From positions 4,544,501 through 4,608,500 of the forward strand of contig NZ_CP048222.1 in the NCBI RefSeq assembly GCF_010119975.1: a stretch of DNA of 64,000 bases, written 5' to 3'. A program made the translations under genes and the position numbers. The DNA is from Rhodocytophaga rosea (GTDB taxonomy: Bacteria > Bacteroidota > Bacteroidia > Cytophagales > 172606-1). The notes beneath the pieces were generated by a model. The model had not been told where the DNA came from and ran no database searches. It worked only from the letters and a program-made list of their open reading frames with translations. Shown here piece by piece: positions 56,824-64,000 of this stretch (position 1 is the stretch's first letter; each line of letters opens with the position of its first letter).

Positions 56824-56932
56824 GTATTAAGTAGTGAGTATTGAGTACTAATTATGAAGACTATAATCAGGTTCTTATACTCAGTATAGAAAGTGATAAA
56901 TATCTTGATACTTAATACTCACTACTTAATAC
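56824..56932. repeat. Bookend inverted repeat between convergent genes
   Basis: GTATTAAGTAGTGAGTATT at the left and its exact complement AATACTCACTACTTAATAC at the right form a 19-bp pair, 71 bp apart, filling the gap between the barrel gene and the adhesin-like array. This is the longest of the window's bookend pairs. Confidence 0.82.
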
Positions 56933-56934
56933 TC

Positions 56935-57645
56935 CTATTGTTTTCCTGCTTTGCGCAAATAAATATCATTGCTGATCGATTCCAGATATACTTCCGGACC
57001 ACCACCATTCACGGTGCCTTTTAGCAGATAGCCAACATGCTGGGGAGTATCTTTTTTGTTGAGATAGGCAATATCCAGGTCGGAGTATAACTCACCGGTA
57101 ATAGATTTCATAGCAACAGAGGCTCCTTTTCCGGCAGGCCAGTTCATATCTACAAAACCGCTGATAGATTTGGCAAATACTGGTCCGGTGAGGTCTTTGA
57201 GTTCAATATTGGCGCTAATGGTTTCTATTTTCAGGTCAGCACCTTTCGGTAGGAATATCTGATACGTGATTTCGCTGCATACATAATTGTTGCCATCGTG
57301 ATATCCCCAGAAAGAACCATCTTCACTGGGCGGACAATCTTCTCTTTTGCCCTTCTTGATTAGTTCTTTATCAAAATCTGCCAGTACAGAGATTTCTTCC
57401 TTATCTGAGGTGAAATTCATGATGAGTGCATCATTTAACTTGCCACTATTGATGAGCACTTCTGCCTTGATGTATACTTCATTTTTATCCCAGGCATTCA
57501 CCTGGATTTTATCGCCGAACTTCAGGTTCAGTTCTACTTTCTGGCCTTTGGTATAGGGCAGGTTCTTTTCAATGATTTTCTGGCCGGAAGCCGGTGCCAG
57601 AGCTAATAGCAGGCATGCAATTGCCAGCAGAATAGTGTGTTTCAT
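56935..57645 (-). CDS. Exported DUF4097-like beta-rich protein, type A (array gene 4)
   Basis: This 236-residue protein has a signal peptide ending ASGQ and short repeating beta turns typical of DUF4097 adhesin-like solenoids (LKIETISANIELKDLTG; VAMKSITGELYSDLDIAYL). It is last in the four-gene array and pairs best with array gene 2 (shared AWDKNEV segment). It ends with the array's common signature (VNGGGPEVYLESISNDIYLRK). Probable location is the periplasm or cell surface; function is unknown. Confidence 0.82.
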   Translation of the reverse strand: MKHTILLAIACLLLALAPASGQKIIEKNLPYTKGQKVELNLKFGDKIQVNAWDKNEVYIKAEVLINSGKLNDALIMNFTSDKEEISVLADFDKELIKKGKREDCPPSEDGSFWGYHDGNNYVCSEITYQIFLPKGADLKIETISANIELKDLTGPVFAKSISGFVDMNWPAGKGASVAMKSITGELYSDLDIAYLNKKDTPQHVGYLLKGTVNGGGPEVYLESISNDIYLRKAGKQ

Positions 57646-57676
57646 AATAAGTGAGTTATGCGTGAGTGAGGAATGA

Positions 57677-58495
57677 TTATGATTTTTTCTTGCGGATAAA
57701 AATATCGCTGCCTACAGTTTCTATAGACATGGCAACCCCTCCGCCATTGGCTTTGCCTTCAATGTGATGGCCGCCGCCTACTTTACGTAAGCCTTCTTTG
57801 CTATCGTTAACGGCCAAGTCAAAATCGGTGTAAATTTCTCCTGAAACTGATTTCATTTTAAAATCAGCTTTGGTATCAGCTGGCAGGGTTACATCTACAA
57901 TACTGCCCACTACCGAGATGGCACTTGGTTTTTGCTGACTCAGGCTGGCAAACACCACCGTAACATCGCCACCAATACTACTCGCTACCACCGATCCACT
58001 GATATTGTCCAGGTGAATATCTGAGCTTTTGGTTTTTACTTCCACATCGCCTTCAATCCCTGAGATGGTAATATCCCGTCCGTGGTGGTTTACTTCTTCA
58101 AACAGCAAGGATACTTTTATGGGTACTTTAATGGTATATTTTACTTCCCGGTGGCTGGTGGCTTTTATAATTTTAACCGTGTTATTTTCCTGTGTCACCG
58201 ACAAGCCCAGGCCGGAATTATCTTCAGCGGTATTGTAGAGAGGTTTTAAACCTTCAGCCCGTTTGGGAGGTGTTTCCATGCCCATAGCTTCGATGAGCAC
58301 TTCATCCCCGTCATATCCGGTAATTTTAACATCGCACTTGTCCATCATCAGTTCTACTTTACGCTCACTTTTGCTATTGAATTTTATTCTGAATTCCTTA
58401 AATGATGCGTCTGCTGTACTCTGATGGAAGAAGAGAAAGTCGGTATGGCTGAATAGGCCCATACACAACATGGGAATAAAAAAGAGTAGTTTCAT
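57677..58495 (-). CDS. Exported DUF4097-like beta-rich protein, type B (array gene 3)
   Basis: The 272-residue protein has a signal-like N-terminus (MKLLFFIPMLCMGLFSHTDF) and a solenoid of short beta turns (ISGIEGDVEVKTKSSDIHLD). Type B members share ETPPKRAEGLKPLYN and NSGLGLSVTQENNTVKI-type blocks, here near residues 70-110. The C-terminal signature is ANGGGVAMSIETVGSDIFIRK. It is 32 bp upstream of array gene 4 and downstream of the 8-bp tandem repeat. Confidence 0.82.
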   Translation of the reverse strand: MKLLFFIPMLCMGLFSHTDFLFFHQSTADASFKEFRIKFNSKSERKVELMMDKCDVKITGYDGDEVLIEAMGMETPPKRAEGLKPLYNTAEDNSGLGLSVTQENNTVKIIKATSHREVKYTIKVPIKVSLLFEEVNHHGRDITISGIEGDVEVKTKSSDIHLDNISGSVVASSIGGDVTVVFASLSQQKPSAISVVGSIVDVTLPADTKADFKMKSVSGEIYTDFDLAVNDSKEGLRKVGGGHHIEGKANGGGVAMSIETVGSDIFIRKKKS

Positions 58496-58594
58496 ATTAT
58501 AAGTTAGATTGTGGTTGAATATTTTTTGTGAGTGAATAAAAGACTTATTGAATTATAGACTTACAGAAGGTCTGAATAGAAAAAATAATTATAC

Positions 58595-58650
58595 TAATTC
58601 AGTAATTCAGTAATTCAGTAATTCAGTAATTCAGTAATTCAGTAATTCAG
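58595..58650. repeat. Seven-copy 8-bp tandem repeat (TAATTCAG)
   Basis: Seven perfect TAATTCAG units run directly into the stop-codon region of array gene 2; an eighth unit (TAATTCAT) is degenerate and includes the stop codon bases. Eight is not a multiple of three, but the array is intergenic, so copy changes would alter spacing to the next gene rather than frame. Slippage could tune expression of array genes 3 and 4. Confidence 0.9.
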
Positions 58651-58654
58651 TAAT

Positions 58655-59425
58655 TCATTGGCTTGCTTTCCGCAGGTAGATGCTGCCGTTCTTAGATTCG
58701 AGGCTGATGAGGGTGCCTCCGCCATTGAGGGTGCCAGAAACTACATTCCATTTGTCGTTGCGCTCATTTTCCACACCACTTGCTTTGTCCTGCTGGAAGG
58801 CTACATTGGTATAAATTTCCCCATGCCTGGTACGAAGTTCAAGGGTTGCTTTCTGATTTCCGGAGAGGCTTAGATCCACGGCACCGTTTTTAGTATTAGC
58901 CAGAAGTGGCCCCTGAATCGCACCTATTTCAATATCGCCGTTTTTGGAAAAAACAGACAAATCTGTATTTCTGGGTACGGATACCTCAATAAAAATATCT
59001 CTTACGATGCTAGAACCCACAAAAGAAATTCCCTCTTCGCCGTGAATGGCTATAAGTTCCTGTACTTCTTTACTATTCCAGTCGGGACTTTTTACAAAAT
59101 ACCTGGCGCCATCTCTAGTCGTAATAAAGCTTTTACGGGGGATATTTTCCTGATCCATGAGCAGTGTTTCCAGAGTAAGGCTATTGTTATCGGCATCAGC
59201 TTTCAGGTCGAAAGCATCGTCGTTTTCGCCATTATTGATACTGACTGAAACCTGTACACTTACTTCATTTTTGTCCCAGGCTTTTACTTTTACCAGGCTT
59301 GATTCCTGAAAATTCAGGTTTACTTTCCGGGAGGCAGGCAAGGGATAGGTTTTTTCAAATTTACGCTGAGCAATGGCCGGAAAATAGAGTAATCCAGCCA
59401 GAATAAAGAGAATCAGCTTTTGCAT
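58655..59425 (-). CDS. Exported DUF4097-like beta-rich protein, type A (array gene 2)
   Basis: The 256-residue protein has a signal peptide ending AIAQ, then KFEKTYPLPASRKVNLNFQE and VKVKAWDKNEVSVQVSVSIN, the block it shares with array gene 4. The solenoid part reads DLSVFSKNGDIEIGAIQGPL and LELRTRHGEIYTN. The C-terminal signature is LNGGGTLISLESKNGSIYLRK. It overlaps the 8-bp repeat at its stop codon. Confidence 0.82.
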   Translation of the reverse strand: MQKLILFILAGLLYFPAIAQRKFEKTYPLPASRKVNLNFQESSLVKVKAWDKNEVSVQVSVSINNGENDDAFDLKADADNNSLTLETLLMDQENIPRKSFITTRDGARYFVKSPDWNSKEVQELIAIHGEEGISFVGSSIVRDIFIEVSVPRNTDLSVFSKNGDIEIGAIQGPLLANTKNGAVDLSLSGNQKATLELRTRHGEIYTNVAFQQDKASGVENERNDKWNVVSGTLNGGGTLISLESKNGSIYLRKASQ

Positions 59426-59535
59426 AGGATGGGGTTTAAGATTGTTGAGTGGTAAGGCGATTGATTGGGTTAAAAGTGAATGGTTAAATGACTAATAAAG
59501 AGTATATTCACTCAATTACTCATTCACCTTATGAT

Positions 59536-60366
59536 TTAATTTGCCTTCCGCAGATAAATATTGCTATGAGTAGATTCCAGGTGAATTTCCACACCGCCGC
59601 CGTTGAGTTTACCGGTAATGCGATTACCACTGATCTGGCGCATGTTGTCTTTGCTATTATCAAAAGCAATATCAAGGTCAGTAAAAATCTCACCGTAGCC
59701 GGATTTCAATTCCAGATTGGCTGGTGTTTTGGGAGGCATTGTTACATCTACATCGCCATGTACAGAGGTAATGGAAATGGGATTTTTGGGATTTACTTTG
59801 CCAAATTTTACATTAATTTTGCCATGTACACTATGTACCAGTGCAGGGCCAGTAATATCTTCCAGTTCCACATCGCCAAACCTGGCATCGATCTCAATTT
59901 CGTTGCTGAAGTTGTTTACATTAATGTGCGAACCTCCATGATTATCGCCGCTTGATATTTGTAAGCTGGCATTGGCCGGAACCAGAATTTTGTATTTGGT
60001 ATCTCCCCGGCGGGTCAACCCGTTAATTTCGATGGTATTATCGACTTCTTTTACAGCAAGACCCATATTGGTATTGTCAACCATAGAGTTATATACTGGC
60101 TTTAATCCTTCTGCCCGTTTGGGAATTGGCCTTACACCACTCGCTGTAATAATGACTTCTTTGCCATTATGGCTTTGTATATTAACCTCATTAAGTGTAT
60201 AAATTTTTACTTTTCCGGGCTGCGAAGGCTTACTGAATGATACTTTATACTCCTGGCCGGATGACCCTGACTGTCCGGCGCCTACTGCTACATTCTGGGC
60301 TTGTACATTCAGGTTATATATACTAATGGTGATCAGGGCAAAAAGAAATTTAATAGTTCTGTTCAT
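59536..60366 (-). CDS. Exported DUF4097-like beta-rich protein, type B (array gene 1)
   Basis: The 276-residue protein has a signal peptide (FALITISIYNLNVQAQ) and the type B block PIPKRAEGLKPVYNS with NTNMGLAVKEVDNTIEI. The solenoid continues as NNFSNEIEIDARFGDVELED and ITSVHGDVDVTMPP, ending with LNGGGVEIHLESTHSNIYLRK. It is the first structural gene after the sigma/anti-sigma pair, 120 bp downstream of the anti-sigma gene. Confidence 0.84.
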   Translation of the reverse strand: MNRTIKFLFALITISIYNLNVQAQNVAVGAGQSGSSGQEYKVSFSKPSQPGKVKIYTLNEVNIQSHNGKEVIITASGVRPIPKRAEGLKPVYNSMVDNTNMGLAVKEVDNTIEINGLTRRGDTKYKILVPANASLQISSGDNHGGSHINVNNFSNEIEIDARFGDVELEDITGPALVHSVHGKINVKFGKVNPKNPISITSVHGDVDVTMPPKTPANLELKSGYGEIFTDLDIAFDNSKDNMRQISGNRITGKLNGGGVEIHLESTHSNIYLRKAN

Positions 60367-60485
60367 GGATATAAATGTTAAAAGATGCGAATGAAAATTT
60401 TATGTTAGGTTTTGAATGAATAATACTTTTCCTGGCCTTCTGTAGGCAGAAAGAAATCAGTATGATATGATGAGAAAATGATGAT

Positions 60486-61265
60486 TTACATGAGGATCTG
60501 GATTCCTTTTTTTGCTTCTTCCTTTACCACATCCAGGGTTTCTTGATTTTCCAGCAGACTCTGCATCTGACGGACAGCCCGTTTTTCTTCCAGCTCTACG
60601 AAAATGTCTATCAGGGCAAGTTGTACAATAGGGTCCGTTTGTTTGTTTAAGGAATTAACCAATCCTTTTCTAGCGGTGCCCACCGACGAAAGTCCTGCTA
60701 AAGCACGGGCGGCGGCTAACCGCACATTTACGTTATCATCTTCATTGAGCGTTTTCAGCAAGGCATTCACTACTTTTGCATCCGGCTCAGTAAATTCTTT
60801 TACATAACTTACCGCCTTTAACCTCTCACTGGCCGATTGTTTTTCGAGCATAGAAAACATCACCATCTGTTTCATTTCCTTTACATCATTCTGAAGCTCT
60901 GTTATGGAATGCGTATCTGCTGTAAGTACAGGCTGTACCGACATTCTTCCACCAAAAAAGCCAATAATGAGGAAACAAATACTGGCAGCAATTCCCAGGC
61001 CCCAGTTGATATACATAGACCTCGGTTGCTTCACCGGCGTTTCATCGGCTTTTTCGATGGTCTCAAAAATTTTCCTGTCCAGGGCTTCATCGGCTGACTT
61101 GTCTTGTTTTTTGCTGGAAAAAAACCTGAACTGGGCGGCATAGGGCTGCAAATGTACAGGTACCTGGTTCTGGTTGAAGTAATCAGATAATTCCTGTTCT
61201 TCCTGAAGTGAAGTTTCACCCAGATCATATTTCTGAATGAGGTCTTCTATATTAGTCAATTTCAT
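60486..61265 (-). CDS. Membrane anti-sigma factor with HEAT-like repeats
   Basis: Residues 1-90 look like an anti-sigma N-terminus (IEDLIQKYDLGETSLQEEQEL), followed by one transmembrane helix (INWGLGIAASICFLIIGFFGG, about 85-105) and an extracytoplasmic part with HEAT-like helical pairs (NVNVRLAAARALAGLSSVG; DPIVQLALIDIFVELEE). No zinc motif is present. Its start overlaps the end of the ECF sigma gene by 14 bp, so the pair is coupled. The HEAT-like outer part could bind an envelope partner, perhaps one of the array proteins; that is inference. Confidence 0.83.
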   Translation of the reverse strand: MKLTNIEDLIQKYDLGETSLQEEQELSDYFNQNQVPVHLQPYAAQFRFFSSKKQDKSADEALDRKIFETIEKADETPVKQPRSMYINWGLGIAASICFLIIGFFGGRMSVQPVLTADTHSITELQNDVKEMKQMVMFSMLEKQSASERLKAVSYVKEFTEPDAKVVNALLKTLNEDDNVNVRLAAARALAGLSSVGTARKGLVNSLNKQTDPIVQLALIDIFVELEEKRAVRQMQSLLENQETLDVVKEEAKKGIQILM

Positions 61266-61770
61266 AGTTGTTCAGCTTTAAATAACTCTCTTTTACTTGT
61301 TGCCTGGCCCGGGAAAGTATCACCCGGATATTATTGATGCTTAAGCCGGTAATCTGTTCAATTTCTTCAAAACTATAACCCTCCACATTGCGTAGGTGCA
61401 TGATCAGCTTTTGCTGGTGAGGTAACTCCTCGAAAATGGCATACATGGTATTCATATCATCTTGCCGTTCCAGCGTTTTGTAAGGTGTTTCATATCCTGA
61501 ATCGACCTCCAGCTCATTGACATCTACCATTTTCTTGACCTTTTGAGATTTTAATTTATTCAGGCACGCATTTTTGGTCATTTTCATGGCAAGCGCTTCT
61601 ATGCTGTTGTAAGCCGGTAAGCCTTGCCGGAGCATCCAGAGCTTCAAAAACACCTCCTGTAGCGTATCTTCTGCTTCCTCTCTGTTCTGAAGCATCATTT
61701 TCGCCAGGCGGAAAAGTTTATCCCTAACCGGGTATACTTTTATTTTGAACTCTTGTAGATCCATTTTCAA
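61252..61770 (-). CDS. ECF RNA polymerase sigma factor heading the DUF4097 array
   Basis: The 172-residue protein has region 2 (KMMLQNREEAEDTLQEVFLK, then LAMKMTKNACLNKLKSQKV) and region 4 (EELPHQQKLIMHLRNVEGYS, then LSINNIRVILSRARQQVKESY). It begins the six-gene leftward operon. The overlapping anti-sigma gene and the four following exported proteins make it probable that it controls its own operon. Confidence 0.94.
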   Translation of the reverse strand: MKMDLQEFKIKVYPVRDKLFRLAKMMLQNREEAEDTLQEVFLKLWMLRQGLPAYNSIEALAMKMTKNACLNKLKSQKVKKMVDVNELEVDSGYETPYKTLERQDDMNTMYAIFEELPHQQKLIMHLRNVEGYSFEEIEQITGLSINNIRVILSRARQQVKESYLKLNNYEID

Positions 61771-61839
61771 TAATAAGACAACCGGGTTTCAAAAACATTA
61801 CAGAAATTTTCAAAAAAATTTTACTTTCGTTTTTTAAGG

Positions 61840-61964
61840 GTGAATGAGTAATTTCTTTAGTAGTCCAACCATTTAACAATGTCACCATGTAACCATCTAA
61901 CTATTGAATTTTACTTTGTACGCATTAACTTTAAACTCACTCAATCACTCATCCGCTCATTCAC
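61840..61964. repeat. Inverted word pair and CACTCA-type leader before the DUF985 gene
   Basis: GTGAATGAG (61840-61848) is matched by CTCATTCAC (61956-61964) at the DUF985 start. Between them runs a leader built from repeated ACTCA and ATTCAC words. A very similar text (ACTCAATTACTCATTCACC) lies downstream of the DUF4097 array gene 1 region near 59510-59527. Confidence 0.55.
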
Positions 61965-61966
61965 TT

Positions 61967-62464
61967 ATGCCCGCTACCTACTGGATAGAAAAATTGCATT
62001 TACAAGCCCATCCGGAAGGAGGTTATTTTGCAGAAACCTACCGCAGTCCTGAAGAGGTGCAGGCAGCGCATTTGCCGGAAAGATATGGAGGCAGGCGTAG
62101 TTTTTCTACGGCCATTTACTTTCTTCTGGAACACCCTGAATTTTCAGCCCTGCACCGAATTAAATCAGATGAAGTATGGCACTTTTATGCAGGAAGCACT
62201 TTGCTGGTATATGTCATTGATCCCGGCGGGAAGCTGGAAATTATCAGGCTCGGAAATAATCTGGAGGCAGGCGAGCAATTCCAGGCGGTGGTAAAAGCAG
62301 GCTGCTGGTTTGGTTCAAGACTGGAAAAAGAAAATATCTATGCGTTGGTAGGATGTACAGTAGCACCAGGCTTCGATTTTGCTGATTTTGAGATGGCAGA
62401 CCGCAAGGAATTACTACAGCAATTTCCGCAACACCAGTCAATTATTGAACTGCTTACCCATTAA
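61967..62464 (+). CDS. DUF985 (Cupin_5) family protein
   Basis: The ATG giving MPATYWIEKLHLQAHPEGGYF is the family start; the open frame before it is leader text. The 165-residue cupin matches DUF985: HPEGGYFAETYRS, STAIYFLLE, LHRIKSDEVWHFYAGSTLLV, WFGSRLEKENIYALVGCTVAPGFDF. The fold is an RmlC-type cupin; no reaction is established for the family. It is divergent from the ECF sigma operon. Confidence 0.93.
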   Translation: MPATYWIEKLHLQAHPEGGYFAETYRSPEEVQAAHLPERYGGRRSFSTAIYFLLEHPEFSALHRIKSDEVWHFYAGSTLLVYVIDPGGKLEIIRLGNNLEAGEQFQAVVKAGCWFGSRLEKENIYALVGCTVAPGFDFADFEMADRKELLQQFPQHQSIIELLTH

Positions 62465-62523
62465 GAATTTATAGTTAAGCCCGAAAAGAGAGTAAACCAT
62501 TCAACAGAAGTTAATTCCACCTC

Positions 62524-64000
62524 ATGATGAACCGAATCCTAATAAAGAAGTACCATCTCCCGAATTTAATTATGCTATTGCTTTCGGTGTGTATACTCTC
62601 ATTTCCTGTACAGGCACAGCAAACCTCGCCCACAGAAGTTGATATTTGTATTTATGGAGGTACCGCCGCTGGAGTAATTGCTGCCTATACAGCCAGGAAA
62701 ATGGGGAAAACCGTATTGCTCATTGAGCCTGGAAAAAACCTGGGCGGTATGAGTTCGGGAGGTCTGGGCTATACTGATATCGGAAATAAATATGCAGTTA
62801 CAGGTTTGGCTAGGGATTTCTACCGGCGTATCGGGCAGCACTATGGCAAGTTTGAACAATGGACCTTCGAACCGCATGTAGCCGAAAATTTATTCAAAGA
62901 CTATGTAAAACGAGCCGGTTACCAGGTAGTATATGAAAACCGTCTGTTTGCTGTGAAGAAAGAAGGGATTGTGATTAAAGAAATCACCCTGGAAAATTCA
63001 GTAAATCCATCTGCTGCCACCAACCGGACGATCCGGGCAAAAATCTTTATGGATTGCACTTACGAAGGCGATCTGATGGCAAAAGCAGGAGTGTCTTATA
63101 CCGTAGGACGGGAAGCCAATAGCCAGTACAACGAAACGTTTAATGGTGTCCAGCTGATGAAAGGCCATCAGTTTCCGGATGGCATTGATCCATATATTGT
63201 TCCTGGCAAACCTGAAAGCGGCTTGGTATGGGGAGTAAGCAACCAGCCACTGTTGCCAGCCGGTTCAGGAGATAAAAAAGTACAGGCCTATAATTTCCGC
63301 ATCTGCCTCACTAACAACAAAGATAATTTGGAGCCCATTACCCAGCCGGAAAACTACGATCCTAAGAAATACGAACTGGTATTGCGCCTGATGGAAAAAA
63401 CGCCCTGGAAATCTTTGCAAAGCGGTTTTATCTGGAGTTTGATGCCCAATGGAAAAACAGATATTAACAACCGGAATGGCTTTAGTACGGATATGATCGG
63501 CATGAACTGGGACTATCCGGAAGCAGATTATGCCACCAGAGCCAAAATCTGGAAAGAACATGTAGCGTATACCAAAGGTTTGCTCTACTTTGTTGGCCAC
63601 GATCCACGGGTGCCCGAACATATACGTACAGAAATGCTATCCTGGGGCTATCCTAAAGATGAGTATACCGACAATGGTAACTGGACGCACCAGTTATATG
63701 TCCGGGAAGCCAGACGGATGGTGGGCGAACTCGTAATGACACAGCACCATTGCCAGGGAAAGGAGGTGGTTACGGATGGGATTGGAATGGCTGCCTACAC
63801 CATGGATTCACATAATTGCGACCGTATTGTAGTAGATGGCATGGTAAAAAATGAAGGCAATGTAGAAGAAGGCGGATTTGGCCCGTATCCAATTTCGTAC
63901 CGGGCTATTGTTCCTAAGTCCATTGAATGCACCAACCTGCTGGTACCGGTATGTTTATCTGCTACGCACATTGCCTATGGCTCTATCCGCATGGAGCCTG
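62524..64000 (+). CDS. Exported FAD-dependent oxidoreductase, C-terminus outside window
   Basis: The frame is open from the ATG pair (MMNRILIKKYHL) to the window edge, at least 492 residues. After a signal peptide ending PVQAQQ comes an FAD-binding motif DICIYGGTAAGVIAAYTARKM (Gly-rich dinucleotide loop, about 40-58) and ALLIEPGK-like VLLIEPGKNLGGMSSGG, then MDCTYEGDLMAKAGVSYTVGRE, all as in the FAD_oxidored (xanthan-lyase-associated) family. The substrate may be a polysaccharide-derived sugar or uronate; this is by family context only. It lies 59 bp after the DUF985 gene in the same direction. Confidence 0.9.
   Translation, partial: MMNRILIKKYHLPNLIMLLLSVCILSFPVQAQQTSPTEVDICIYGGTAAGVIAAYTARKMGKTVLLIEPGKNLGGMSSGGLGYTDIGNKYAVTGLARDFYRRIGQHYGKFEQWTFEPHVAENLFKDYVKRAGYQVVYENRLFAVKKEGIVIKEITLENSVNPSAATNRTIRAKIFMDCTYEGDLMAKAGVSYTVGREANSQYNETFNGVQLMKGHQFPDGIDPYIVPGKPESGLVWGVSNQPLLPAGSGDKKVQAYNFRICLTNNKDNLEPITQPENYDPKKYELVLRLMEKTPWKSLQSGFIWSLMPNGKTDINNRNGFSTDMIGMNWDYPEADYATRAKIWKEHVAYTKGLLYFVGHDPRVPEHIRTEMLSWGYPKDEYTDNGNWTHQLYVREARRMVGELVMTQHHCQGKEVVTDGIGMAAYTMDSHNCDRIVVDGMVKNEGNVEEGGFGPYPISYRAIVPKSIECTNLLVPVCLSATHIAYGSIRMEP

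Noticed and set aside
58595-58650. Seven tandem units considered as a CRISPR array
   Set aside because: Units are 8 bp and directly joined without spacers; it is a simple tandem repeat.
1-64000. Search for tRNA, rRNA, transposase and prophage genes
   Set aside because: No cloverleaf, rRNA core sequence, integrase, transposase or phage structural motif was recognised.

Overview
The window looks like a piece of chromosome from a member of the Bacteroidota, most likely the Cytophagales (inference). Supporting signs seen in the sequence are a SusC/SusD pair, two proteins ending in type IX secretion (T9SS) sorting domains, LytS/LytTR signalling, several ECF sigma factors with dedicated partners, many outer-membrane beta-barrels, weak Shine-Dalgarno sequences, and RuvB, ClpS and RecR proteins of the Bacteroidota type. 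No rRNA, tRNA, CRISPR array, transposase or phage gene was seen. Both ends cut through genes: an ApbE flavin transferase on the left and an FAD oxidoreductase on the right.

Left third (1-23 kb): apbE, ruvB, a McrB-like AAA+ GTPase without an McrC partner, a secreted beta-helix/PA14 protein, a Tat-exported cupin with a frameshifted AraC regulator, meaB, an NlpC/P60 hydrolase, a LytS/LytR-type two-component system, a YebC regulator, a minus-strand operon (membrane AraC regulator, CarboxypepD_reg-like protein, exported Ntn hydrolase), a DUF2490 barrel, and a CotH/lamin-tail T9SS protein with its outer-membrane neighbour.

Middle (22-42 kb): an ECF sigma factor with a 73-residue partner, clpP, a sodium:solute symporter, clpS, recR, a second ECF sigma/zinc-finger anti-sigma pair, a DUF6249 membrane protein, pbpC, an AT-rich stretch holding a broken SF1 (UPF1-like) helicase, a secreted Hint-domain protein, an AraC regulator, a Tat-exported flavin amine oxidase, and an M48 peptidase.

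Right third (42-64 kb): after a 1-kb gene-free stretch comes a nutrient-uptake locus (SusC, SusD, small lipoprotein) followed by two tandem Tat-exported aminotransferases that share a 338-bp block about 95% identical. Then come a T9SS propeller protein, DUF4159 and DUF4197 proteins and a BioF-like enzyme. The most system-like locus is an operon read leftward from 61.8 kb: ECF sigma factor, membrane anti-sigma with HEAT-like repeats, and four exported beta-rich DUF4097-like proteins in an alternating B-A-B-A order, with an 8-bp tandem repeat in the middle.

Two themes cross the window. Several spacers carry bookend inverted repeats with different arm sequences but similar size (about 85-125 bp). 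At least three probable frameshifts fall on homopolymer runs, which must be checked against reads before any gene is called dead.
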